Shown here one piece after another: positions 22,935 through 33,064 of a DNA stretch of 64,000 nt. The position numbers and the translations under genes are program-made. Positions within the stretch are counted from its first letter, which is position 1; each line of letters opens with the position of its first letter. The notes under the pieces are model-generated. The model was not told where the DNA came from and did no database searches. It worked only from the letters and a program-made list of their open reading frames with translations. Origin of the DNA: Halichondria panicea (Eukaryota; Porifera; Demospongiae; Suberitida; Halichondriidae); assembly GCF_963675165.1 (NCBI RefSeq), contig NC_087380.1, forward strand, positions 4,641,371-4,705,370, in the 5' to 3' direction.

Positions 22935-25900
22935 CTATGCTACTGATTCTCTAACAGAAGTCAACTTGTTAGGTCTGTCGGCACTAAAGCAATATGGAAA
23001 CTTTTCAGGGTTACTCATAGCCTCAAAATTAGTGTCAGACATTATGTACAATGGCCTTTGGTTTTCACCCGGTGCTAGGCACACTATCTCAGCAAACGCT
23101 TCAGGGTTTTCAATGGACATCATACTAGCTGTAGGACCACCTGTAATGTGTCTGGTTTGCTCATCTCCTTCATCAAATGTTTTATCATCTATTTCAAATT
23201 CAGGAGATACAGTATCATCATCATCACAACTAGTAGCAGTACCGGTAGATACAGTATCATCATCACAACTAGTAGTATCATCAACAGTACTGGTAGATAT
23301 ACATGTACCCTGTGCGAAGTATGAGATGAACCTGCAGATGACCCCAAGCTGATAGTAGGCTCACTTAGCTTGGTTATCACATCAAGGCCTACGAAGTGCC
23401 ATTGTAGTATAAGTCCAATGTTAACTTCAAATAAAGTAGACCCATTTTGAGGCTTAACTGTAAGAATATTACATCTTTTTCATTCGCAGCTTGATGGTAA
23501 CAGAGAAGATGTCAGCTATTGCTGCTATACATAGGTTATCTCCCCAGGCACCGTGTCTAAGCCTTTCAAGATATCTAGTCCACCTGGCTAGTAACTGCAA
23601 ATCAGGATCAGCCATACTATCAATGCAAGCATCCTCAATAGTGGGAGCCTCTGTATCATTGTCATACTGTATCATTGTCATATGGGTTACTAGAGGGTAT
23701 GGGTTACTAGAGGGCAGCTAAAAAGTTGCTGAAATGGTCACCATGGTTTTCCATGTAAGAGGCTACCATCTGTCTCAGGTTTCAGGGGCACTAATACTGC
23801 ACACAGTCTTGGTATTTAGCACTGACCAGAATAAACAGTTGCCATCTCCTGGCACATTATGAATAGTCAAATTACAGCCAGAGGCAAAACTCTCTAAATA
23901 TTTAGAAGCATCCCATATACAGGGAGTTAACCCAAACAAATTACTATATTGGTGGGCACTATGGGATTTTAAATCTGTGGTGGCCACTCTATCTCCAGGC
24001 AAGGAGGTGCTAACACCCTTCAAAGAGCTTTTATCTGGGAAAGTACTAACACCACAAAGGTCGCTAGAAAGGTCACCAGAAGAATCACTAACTGTATTTT
24101 TCATCATCCAACTCTTCTGAATGTTTGGACCAGTCAGAATTAATCTTAATGCTAGCATAATTGGGGTGGTTTGCTTTAAGCCAGTCTAGGGCACTGAAAA
24201 TCTTTTCTGGAGTAACGTATTCGTACATATAGTGGCCTTTGTATTCTAATTTTCTTTTGAATTTTAGTGGGACAAGCTGACTTTGATCAGGTAACCCAGG
24301 CAATGTTTGAACAACACTGTCAAGGTTTATAGGAACATTTACAGCGGGACCATGGATACACCTTTGTTTACCAGATGGAAGGGCAACCATTTTCATAAAA
24401 GCCACCCTAAGACATAGCAATCTTGTCTCTAGTTTGTTCAAACAGGCAAGCTCAGGGGGTACAGAAGCTAATGACAAATTGTTTGCTATGGACTGTATAG
24501 GCATGGATCCTTTAGACAGGGTACGATCACACGTAAGACATATCCAGTATTTACCGTTAAAACTGGCATACAAAGTAGTATCACCTACTACTGTATTTAA
24601 CAAGGACGTTTTTGCCTTTGTGTACTTATTCTTAGAAAACGATATAACGATATCACATTTTGTCTATACATAAGTCTATGACAAGATACACACACAAAAT
24701 CGGGTCCTCGTTTAGTTTTATTGAGAAATAACTGGATAGCGTTATCTATAGACACATTTGAGCGTCTAAAAGCTGTGCGTTCAGATTCAAGCTTTAAACG
24801 CTTTAGAGTTGTCTCGGGCGATTCTAAGGCACGATTTTTGATAGCGCGTTCACAATCAAGCTTCCTACGTTTCCGAGTTGTCTCGGGTGATTTGATGCTT
24901 CGGTTTGTGATAGCACGGTCATGCTCAAGCTTTCTACGCTTCACAGGTGATTCTAAGGAGCGGTTTCTGTTGGCACGATCGTTGTCCAGCTTTCTACGCT
25001 CCCGAGTTTTTTCTAGAGGTTCATAGCTTCGATTTTTGGTAGCACGGTCACACTCCTGTTTAAGTCGATTTTGAGCTTTGCTTGATGTTTCTAAAGCTCT
25101 ATATGCAGTTGTAGACTCACAAGCCACTCCCTTTTCTCTGATTGGACGGGGGCGGGAGAAAAGGGACTGGTGACTCTGGGCTACAGCTTGTTAAATATTA
25201 ATGTCACGTGCAAATTATCCAATTTATTCTGATGCGTCAAAAGCTAAAGACACACAGAAGACAAGTATACAGATCTATCTAGCCAGCCTTTTGATTTTAT
25301 AGATCCTTGTACCAGTGTCTGTTGTGCCACAACTTGTGGATTAGCATGGAACAGCTGATGAACGTAGAAATCTTGGCAGTCCTTCTTTGAACCGAGGAGT
25401 GGCAGCGATTTAAGACAGCTTGTACGAGTCTGACTACTCTCAATTCAACTGCTGCCGTCTGCCATTATCTGTCTTGTATTGTACAGGTTATTAAAAGCTT
25501 AGGCAACCAATGACTTTCGGCTGCCAGTTCTCATCACGTAAAACTAAAACAAGCTAATCTCTGCTGGTGTCTTAGATGACTATATCCTAGCTGAATGCCT
25601 GATGATGTTATTACTCCATCATCTTCTCTTTTCTAGCACTAGCATCCATTCTTAAACTGTAGCTAAGAAGCCCGCGATCACTTTTGCAGGCTACGCAATT
25701 CTACTTAACCTCACGCAATTTTTGGATCACGTGGAAAAATCAATGAATAATCTCTACCCAAATTCTGGTAGAGACACAAAATGTGTCCCAGAGTCACCAG
25801 TCCCTTTTCTCCCGCCCCCGTCCAATCAGAGAAAAGGGAGTGGCTTGCGAGTCTAATGCAGTTGTAGATGCTGCATTGCGCTTTCTACGTAATCTCTGAT

Positions 25901-26006
25901 CTACAGTAACAGTAAGGGACTGTAGAACATGGTCACAATGTGGACACCTCAGTGTCCTGATGTGAACCTTACCCCCACATTGGGGACAAGGTTTCGAGAA
26001 GGGCAT
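22935..26006 (-). pseudogene. Helitron-family protein, N-terminal part (zinc ribbon, DUF6570, OTU)
   Basis: From ATG at 26006 the minus strand gives a zinc ribbon (MPFSKPCPQCGGKVHIRTLR, CPHCDHVL). After the inserted element at 25116-25855 comes a basic repeat region (RKLxxxRAxxNRSLESP, 24750-25110), then FVCVSCHRLMYRQNV and a DUF6570 region (24088-24603: LPGLPDQSQLVPLKFKRKLE). The OTU cysteine-protease domain follows (24158-23480) with catalytic VPGDGNCLFWSV and a later RHGAWGDNLCIAAIADIFSV. Next are an acidic repeat (DDDTVST) and CLAPGENQRPLYIMSD, the start of the Helitron-like N domain. The HUH replicase and helicase are missing beyond 22935. It is broken by microduplications and a frameshift near 24100. 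Helitrons move by rolling-circle replication. Confidence 0.78.
25116..25855. mobile_element. 740-bp inverted-repeat element inserted in the Helitron gene
   Basis: The left end CTCACAAGCCACTCCCTTTT then CTCTGATTGGACGGGGGCGG (25117-25157) is inverted at 25787-25855. The arms are about 72 bp and nearly identical through CCAGAGTCACCAGTCCC. The 13-bp word ATGCAGTTGTAGA flanks both sides (25103-25115 and 25856-25868). These lie 753 bp apart, a multiple of three, so removing the element and one flank rejoins the Helitron frame. The interior is non-coding. Superfamily unknown; 13 bp would be a long target duplication. Confidence 0.75.
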
Positions 26007-26440
26007 TTCTTCAAGTGTTCAGTAGTCTTCCAGATCCAGATAGATGAGAGTAGCTCTGCATTGGTAGAGTGAACTAAAACCACGTGGATGGGCTTGGTTA
26101 TCACCATGCGCATGTGTAGATGATCATTAAAACTGTTTCGAATAAGAGCCGCGTGTAACAGTGTTAGCTAGCTAGCTAGCCAGGTAACGTGAAAGTTCCA
26201 AGTTCCTTAGCTTTTATTCTACAACAAGCTTTAACATAGAATATTAAAACTAATAACTTATTGTGTGAAGGCTAGGCTATCCATGCTGTAAACGCAGTGC
26301 TGTGGCAGCCAGGTGAGCAGATCCTGAACTTACAAACAGACAAACAGACGAACCAAACGACTACTATACCCGTAACCGCCCACGCGCGCCTCGGGTAATA
26401 ATCTAGGAATAGTTGAGAGATCAAATGTAATTTATTACAA
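26007..26440. other. Upstream of the Helitron gene; no gene
   Basis: Contains GTTAGCTAGCTAGCTAGCC (26162-26180) and GACAAACAGAC (26337-26347). Nothing coding is seen. Confidence 0.5.
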
Positions 26441-26445
26441 GGTCC

Positions 26446-28870
26446 TAGATCAGAGATGCGATGACAACCAAACCCTACTTAGTGTGATCAATGATCTCTA
26501 TACTGAGTTTATTGTCACCAAGAAGCAAACTATGGTTCTACAGAAGGGGATCAGGCAACATATGAGCGATTGCAATCACTCAAGGCTGAGTATGGCAGTG
26601 ACCTTTCATGGTGCATTCCTTTTCCAGGTAACTGGCATCAGGTAACTGGCATCTATTAAAAAATTACCAAGAAGACCTTGGTAGGTCCAGTGGTTACAAC
26701 ACCCCCAATTCCATAACGTCAAACTTTAAGAGGACTCACCATTTTCTGATGGATGTTTGGGAATCTCTATATCGATTTATTCTGTCCCTTTTCCGAGGTG
26801 ATTCCAACAGACTTTCTTCAGACTGCCTCAGACCGGGTGAGAAATCTCCCCCCTCCGAGACCCAAGATAGCACACTGAGGGAGTTGCTAGAAGACCTAAA
26901 TGAAAAGTACAATGTACAGCATGACAACTTAGAACAAACAAGTAATGACACCATGACGTTTTGGAATTGCTTGGCATATATGCTCTCTATATGGCTATGA
27001 GAAGTAGCCTAAGGGTAGCAGCAATTAAAGAGATGGCACCGTGCGTTTGACAGGCCTAAGTACCAAAAACTAATTCCTCAGCACATTAGAGACCTACTAA
27101 GGATGTCTTGGCCAATCTGGAGAAAGGCGGTTTCACTGTCAGCTTGCTTGGAAGACCAGGTCACTCTGTGGGCGTAGATGAAGCCCACGAGATGTGTGTT
27201 AATCGTGAATGCAAAGAGTTTATCACCCATCCATCATCGGACAACATAAGCAGAACATCTCTGTTCCTGCCAATAAGATCAAGAGCAATGAACAACTTGG
27301 AAGAGCATCTTTTTCCTGAAAGAAACAAAGAAAGTGTAAAAACAATCACTTCACTGTTTGCTACTGACATAGAGAGCAAAAAGTTAGAAAGCAATATTAG
27401 GAAACAGGTGACAAGTTACAATCTAGCAACTTTATCACCACTGGACTCTTCAAGACTAAGCAACTAACTCCCCAGCAAACACATGACCTCATCAACTTTA
27501 GGGCTATTGGTGAAAGTGAGTACAACAACCGTGTGGAGCCCCAGTGGCCACCGAAGCACCGCAAAAGGCTACAGAAAAAAATTGCAAAAAGGGTCTGAAA
27601 TTGGGAAGCTTTAAAGCTTTAAATAGAATGTTCGAAAAAAAGAGCTGCAGTACCGGATCACAAATGCAGTAAATTATGAGCAGTGCTTGGAATTACCAAG
27701 CTAGTTCTGATGGAGCACCAATGAAAGGATCCAAGTCGAACACTACTAATGTGCGGTACGAGAAGGCAGAAAATGCTATTTTCTCAACATCACTGAAACC
27801 AAGCTGGGTACCACATGCAATGGTAATGGAAGGGATGTTCCTAATAAACATTAATAAACATTACACCATGGAGTGCCCACCAGAACATGGGTGACTATGC
27901 CACACATATACTAGAAACGGATCTGTTTGATGATCCTGATGTGTTCACCTGAGCCCAAAGTATTTCGAAAGGTTGCACCGAGACAAAACCACGCACTGCA
28001 GTCAGTTCACAAGCGATATGATTATCCCTGAGAAGCGACATTTTGAGCTGCAGAATATGCAAACTTGTATGTTTCCTTTCGACGTACTTCCTAACAAAAA
28101 TTCAGCATAAGCTCAATCCACAACAGATGTTCGTCACGGCTGGAGGGTTTCGTGGAGACCAGTCAACAAAGCTTTCTTTGTAACGTCAGCATTTGAGCCG
28201 AATCGCAATGCAGAGGAATCAGACACACGTATCTGGTTGCATGTGATCAATTCTACAGGAACTAAAAAGCTTGTGCTTAGCCCGGATACTAAGACGTGTA
28301 TCATATTGGCTTACCAATAATTTCTGGTACAGAGCTTGAATGTGTAGTCCGATTAAGCTCTCTAGAACACAAATTTCTGGATTTACAGGAACTTATCACA
28401 GCCTTCCAGCCCTTCCAGAATGATCCAAGCCTTGCTGCAGTGGAACAACCATCTGTAATGCAGATGCTGTATATATGTATTGGCTGTGACTTTTTTACAG
28501 GATTTGGAAAGGCAACATTCATGGCTACATCGTTCGAATATTCAGATTTTATTTGTTCAACTACAGCTCACACTCCAGGGACGTTATCAGCCTTCAGTAG
28601 GTTGGTAGGATGTGCTTACTTTAGAAAGCACAAAGCAGTCTTCTTGCCATCTTTTCCCACACCAGCAACTTTGTTCAACTCGCTCCTTAAAGATGGTCAG
28701 GATGCAAAATCCCATCACAGTGCCTGGCTTGCCCTGATAGAGAGAAAATAGAGAGAAAATATGGGTAAGAATTAAGTACGAAGAAGAGATGATCCCGTCC
28801 GATGATGCACTTAACAAGCACTGGAAACGTTCGTGCTGGGTCAACATTAAACAATATTGCTTTTTTTTGC
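26446..28870 (+). pseudogene. Large element-type protein with EESDT/SPDT acidic motifs, decayed
   Basis: Collinear plus-strand blocks are: LQSLKAEYGSDLSWCIPFPG (26560-26632); LEKGGFTVSLLGRPGHSVGV, DEAHEMCVNRECKEFI (27112-27230); a middle part (27680-27900); NAEESDTRIWLHVIN then KKLVLSPDT (28205-28290); and YHIGLPIISGTELE through VGCAYFRKHKAVFLPSFPTP (28296-28751). The last recognisable piece is EEEMIPSDDALNKHWKRSCW (28780-28840). This order matches a large, highly repeated family in corals and sponges. Acidic E-[ES]-DT and SPDT(D) motifs recall PIN/FEN1-type nucleases (inference). Here the second Asp of SPDTD is lost at a frameshift, so it is inactive. Microduplications (26628-26653) add shifts. 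Confidence 0.6.
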
Positions 28871-28889
28871 ATTCTATCACAGGCTATTA

Positions 28890-29010
28890 AAGATATCATA
28901 TTATACCATGTGAAAGAGCAGCACATGCGCTGGTACCTACAGTGTGTACATAGCTCCAACACAGTGGGCACAACGCATTTTTGAAAATGACCACTAGAGT
29001 GGCCGTCATA
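28890..29010. repeat. Dispersed repeat shared with 62810-62945
   Basis: Both carry ATACCA(C/T)GTGAAAGAGCAG, GCTGGTACCTACAG, CTCCAACACAGTG and TTTTTGAAAA. It cuts off the 3' end of the preceding pseudogene, so it probably inserted there. CGTCATATGACGG (28997-29019) is palindromic. Confidence 0.6.
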
Positions 29011-29931
29011 TGACGGCTAAAGGGTAAGTTATGGTTTATGTTAGAAATCCTTGTGCCGTAGAACAGTCCACTAGCTGGCTTGCATAGTATCACTTGGATT
29101 TTTTTATGCAGCAGATAAGGGGCCAAGCGATCAGTGACAAGAGTCGGGAGAGTAGAGTGGTCGGAAGAGTAGAGTGGTATCGACGAATTGATCACGTGTG
29201 ATCTTTGAAGTGATGGTAAGTAGCATTGATGGGTAGGCATTGATGGGTGGGTAGGTAGCATTTTAAATACTGTACGCTTGTCTCATCCACAATGTATTTT
29301 ATTTGGGCCCAACATAATTATTGATGACGGGAGTCCTTGGGCATGCTTTAGTATAAGTATGATGTGCACAATTATAAGCAGGTATAGGTTAAGAAGAGTG
29401 CAATAATAATGGATTAATAGCCAAGCAATGGTAAGGTTATACTAACCTTGCCAGTGCTGTCCAAAAGATTCTTCTTTTGACCTTATGTCTCTGCATATGC
29501 ATGGCTTGCCTGACATGCATAATGCAGGAGTTCATATGAATGTTATAGAAACTGTATCCCTGCTTATTAATTATCCCTGCTTACTTTTGTTATTGTAGCT
29601 AGATTGCTTCATTAAAAAAATAGATAGCTACATTAATTAAATGTAAGTTACTTAAGAGATTTGATACCGTAGTTTGCAATTAAGTCATTGCAATTAAGTA
29701 CTTGCAATTAAGTACTTGTTCAAAATCAGACATTGCATTGCTTAGCTGCTACAGTACCTGAGAGCAATTAATGTACGATCTATATATAAATAATTATACT
29801 GACCTACCTATAAGGTCCATAGAATATTCAGTATAGGCATTTCTATAGACTTGTAATTAGATTTTCTAAATAATAATGCCCGTTTAAATTATAGATAATT
29901 TTTATTATTATACCTCAGAGATTTGTAAGTT
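29011..29931. other. AT-rich spacer without gene
   Basis: Includes microduplications at 29150-29180 and 29225-29255 (GCATTGATGGGTA) and triplicated GCAATTAAGT(A/C) at 29680-29717. Nothing coding. Confidence 0.55.
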
Positions 29932-30341
29932 CAGGCTCTGGGAAAACAGACCAATTGGAGCAGATATTGGTATTGAGCAATAGCCAGATTTATGGACTGC
30001 AGTGTATAATCTCAAAAATTTTTTCTTGGCTTATAGTTATCTACAGTCTTTCTACTACCTCTCTGCAAAGTCTGATGCTCTGAATCCAACTCTTTCCATC
30101 AAAGCGCTTTGTCTAAGCAGCCACCATTACCTTACTTTTCCCAATTTAGCAATCTTTGAGTGGGCGTTTCTCAATACTGCTGTTTTACAACTTCGAGTTT
30201 CCAACGCACATAACTCAGGCATGGAACAAGATATGTGCACACTAAGCATATCAATGCGTAGGCAATTCTTTGCTCTATCATCTGGTATATAGATCGCAAA
30301 AATTATAGCTTGCGCCAATTGGTCTGTTTTCCCAGAGCCTG
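29932..30341. mobile_element. 410-bp inverted-repeat element, family AGGCTCTGGG (copy A)
   Basis: It begins CAGGCTCTGGGAAAACAGAC, CAATTGG and ends with the inverse CCAATTGGTCTGTTTTCCCA, GAGCCTG (30318-30341). The terminal repeats are about 27 bp and perfect. The interior shares CTGTTTTACAACTTCGAGTT and AACGCACATAACTCAGGCAT with copy B (45650-45918). The plus frame 30002-30292 lies inside and is not a gene. Confidence 0.85.
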
Positions 30342-30439
30342 TCACATTTTGTATACTAATTTCAACAATGTAGTGTACTGTGTTCAGTATAGTGCAGTTA
30401 CTATAATAATAAAAAAAAATATATTATTAGTGTCAGTTT

Positions 30440-31225
30440 AAGACGTGGAAATTAACATGTGTTGCTGGTAGTTCTGTGTTAACATCAATAAGTAGCTGGA
30501 ATCGATCTTGAGCGAAAGTGATGCAGCTGCGGCCCTGCTCTTTGTAGTCTTCTTCATTGGTGCCATCAAAAAATTCCACACCCAATGGCCGAATCCAAGT
30601 AATCGCTGAGCTTGGTAATGCGCTGAGTGCCGGTCCATTATTTGTTGTAAGCTGTAGGTTTTGCCAAAGTTAAAATCTTTGTTTGCTTGTTGAAAGATTC
30701 GTTCGTGTTGTTCGGTGTTGCTATCCTAAACAGTAGTGCAGCATGGCTGGCATGAGAGTGGTTGTGATAGTTTGTGGCTTTTCAAAGAGATCTGTGCACT
30801 GGTGAGCATGTAGAAAAGTGCGGTTGTGTAGACAGAATATGCTTTTAGGTGTACGTTCAGAATCGTGTGTGTAGCTTGGTTCAGCTAGCACAACACACAA
30901 CACACACCACTGTATAAATATATATATACCTTGCCATGCATGCCACCGCCACCACCGCTTGCATGCATGCACATCTCGTGAGTTCATAGGGCAGGTCCTG
31001 CAAGTGCTCCACATTATCACGAATACTTGGGAGGCCATAGAATATATGCGTTCAATAACGGATACCCTGTTGTATCCATTGTAGTCTTGTTTGTCTGGTA
31101 CATACAACAAGTCATTTCGAGACTCTAAAAACTGGAATGACTCTGGTGACCTATTCCGTGGGCACGATCCTTGAAGGACAGAATAAATTGAAGGACAGAA
31201 TAAAACTGTTTCATTAAGATGCACT
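30440..31225 (-). pseudogene. Unidentified minus-strand gene remnant
   Basis: From an ATG at 31230 the frame reads MRVHLNETVLFCPSIYSVLQ, then NRSPESFQFLESRNDLLYVP. Further on are TPKSIFCLHNRTFLHAHQCT (about 30860-30790) and HERIFQQANKDFNFGKTYSL. After a shift, ITWIRPLGVEFFDGTNEEDY and RSCITFAQDRFQLLIDVNTE lead to a stop near 30442. The last blocks are strongly coding-like. A possible intron lies near 30950-30900 (AAG/GTATATATA). I do not recognise the family. Confidence 0.4.
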
Positions 31226-32003
31226 CGCATTTTGCTGGGCGCACATAGGGACCATGTTTTTTGTTTATTTTTGCAGAATGCACTTTTGAGCTGGAGTAAT
31301 GCAAATATGTCTATGCACCAGCATTATACACGAGTTTTTTTTTACATAAGGAATAATCAATACTCACGAGTATACTTTTGTCAGGAACAACTGTCTCCTG
31401 CTATCAACGAACTGGCCTTCCCACTCTTCATTTTCAGTTACAAAACATTTATTCTCTTTTCTTGTAGCAAAGGTTACTTAAAGATATTAACACCGTGTTT
31501 GTAGTAGCTGCACTAGAACGCTAGCTATTGGTACCTGCGCAGATTACCGTTTGCTGCATGCTCTTGACATCGACACTTGGTTGTAGTTTTATCTGAGTAC
31601 AGCTAAAAATTTCCAGCCACACCCATATATCCCCTTCCTATGATAATAGTCAGAAGCCTTGATCCATGAAGCCTTGATCCATATTTGACCAGGAACATCC
31701 GGAATTGTAGTGACCTGATTTAGTGACGTGAGTTGTCATAATAATATGTCTTATTCAAGACCACCAAGCAACCACACATCTCCTTAATTGTTTGTTTGCT
31801 TGCTTGCTTGCTTGTGGTGTATATAATGTTTGAATTGCAGATGTTCTGTGTCGGTGCGTACATATATACGTATACATTTAGCCCTAGTTTGAGGTACTAG
31901 TTTGAGGTATGAGGTATGTATAAGTATATGCTCGGAGGATATAATTTTTGCATATCCTCCTCTTATAGGTTTGGTATAATCCTATGTATGCTACTTTTAT
32001 ACT
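31226..32003. other. Spacer left of the copia element
   Basis: GCTTGCTTGCTTGCTTG lies at 31796-31812. AGTTTGAGGTA and GAGGTATGA duplications lie at 31888-31918. The plus frame 31232-31504 has no motif. Confidence 0.5.
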
Positions 32004-32008
32004 GAATC

Positions 32009-32232
32009 TGTTGGAAAAGTACACTTCTATTATGGACTTCCTGTTTACTTATCTTTATTCTTATTCTGTTATGTAATCATTTATTGTTATGTAATCATTT
32101 ATTGTTATGTAATCATATAGAACATTCTAGAATGTCACATGATCTTTTGTGTAGCTGTGAGATTGGTTATGTTATCACATTTCAGTCCTTGCTTTTTGTT
32201 CAATTCGATTTGATAAAACTTGAATTTTAACA
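32009..32232 (+). repeat. 5' LTR of copia element
   Basis: 224 bp, TG...CA. Compared with the 201-bp 3' LTR it carries extra tandem copies, notably TTATTGTTATGTAATCAT three times (32066-32118) against two in the 3' LTR, plus other small changes (near 32040-32060 and 32155-32185). Otherwise the LTRs are very similar, so insertion is fairly recent. Confidence 0.95.
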
Positions 32233-32247
32233 GGTTATGGGCCCAGC
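32233..32247 (+). promoter_or_regulatory. Primer binding site, internal initiator tRNA-Met
   Basis: GGTTATGGGCCCAGC lies directly after the 5' LTR. It is the exact complement of the anticodon arm (GCTGGGCCCATAACC) of animal initiator tRNA-Met. Priming from a cleaved internal tRNA-iMet site is known for Drosophila copia and yeast Ty5. Confidence 0.85.
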
Positions 32248-32301
32248 TCTAAGGATTGTCTATGCTCCTATAGTGAACTATTAGGTAAACATAGCTGAGT
32301 C

Positions 32302-32902
32302 GTGATTTTCAAGAATGGCAGAATCGAGGTGGTCCCTCTAAAGTATGGTACATGGAAAATCCAATGCAAGATGGCATTGATAAAAGAAGGACTCTGGAGT
32401 AATGTCGATGATATTGTCGATGAAACAGAAACGGCACCTGTAGACGAAGGTGCCTTGGCGAAGTTTGTGGGGAGAAAGAACAAAGCCCTTGTGACAATTG
32501 TATTGTCAATGGACCCGGGTTTGTTATATGTGGTTGGTGCTGATCCAACGGATCCCAGTGTCGTGTGGAAGGTTCTGGCTAACCAGTTTGTGAAACTGGA
32601 ACTGAAGCGGAAGTTGTTCTCAATCAATGAGATTGGCCGAAGGAGATTGGCCGAAGGAGGGTCAGTACAAGCCCATGTCAAAGCAATGACTGAACTTTGT
32701 GATGAAGTAGTTGGAGAACCAGTTAAGGAAGAAGACCGTGTCCTTCTAGCAAGTTTGCCAGAGAGTTACAATGTCTTAGTAACGGTGACAGAGCGTCTGC
32801 TACATGAAGAAGTCAAGAAGAAAAATTCTCGATCGAGTGAGGAAGGAGGTTTGGTTGCCCACACTAGCCTCCTCCACAGGCCTCCTCCACAGGCCACCTT
32901 GA
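32302..32902 (+). pseudogene. gag: copia gag, N-terminal two thirds
   Basis: The frame from 32302 gives a UBN2-type gag capsid region: YGTWKIQCKMALIKEGLWSN, then VVWKVLANQFVKLELKRKLF, VQAHVKAMTELCDEVV and LASLPESYNVLVTVTERLLH. Gag forms the particle in which reverse transcription happens. The reading starts a little upstream of 32302 without a clear ATG. A duplicated GAGATTGGCCGAAG (32628-32657) and a 13-bp duplication at 32879-32904 sit in it. The frame is then cut by the inserted element. The zinc knuckle lies beyond the insert at 37141. Confidence 0.85.
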
Positions 32903-33064
32903 GAGGCCTGCTACAAGTTGCACACGCATGCGCGTAATTTTTGCATTCTTCTTCCGTAAAATGCACAGTAAATCCAAAAATTTTTAATGAAAATATACAA
33001 AAAATAAACGGCACAAAATTACAAGGTATTACCGCACGTGCGCATCATTATCAAAGATTTTAGA

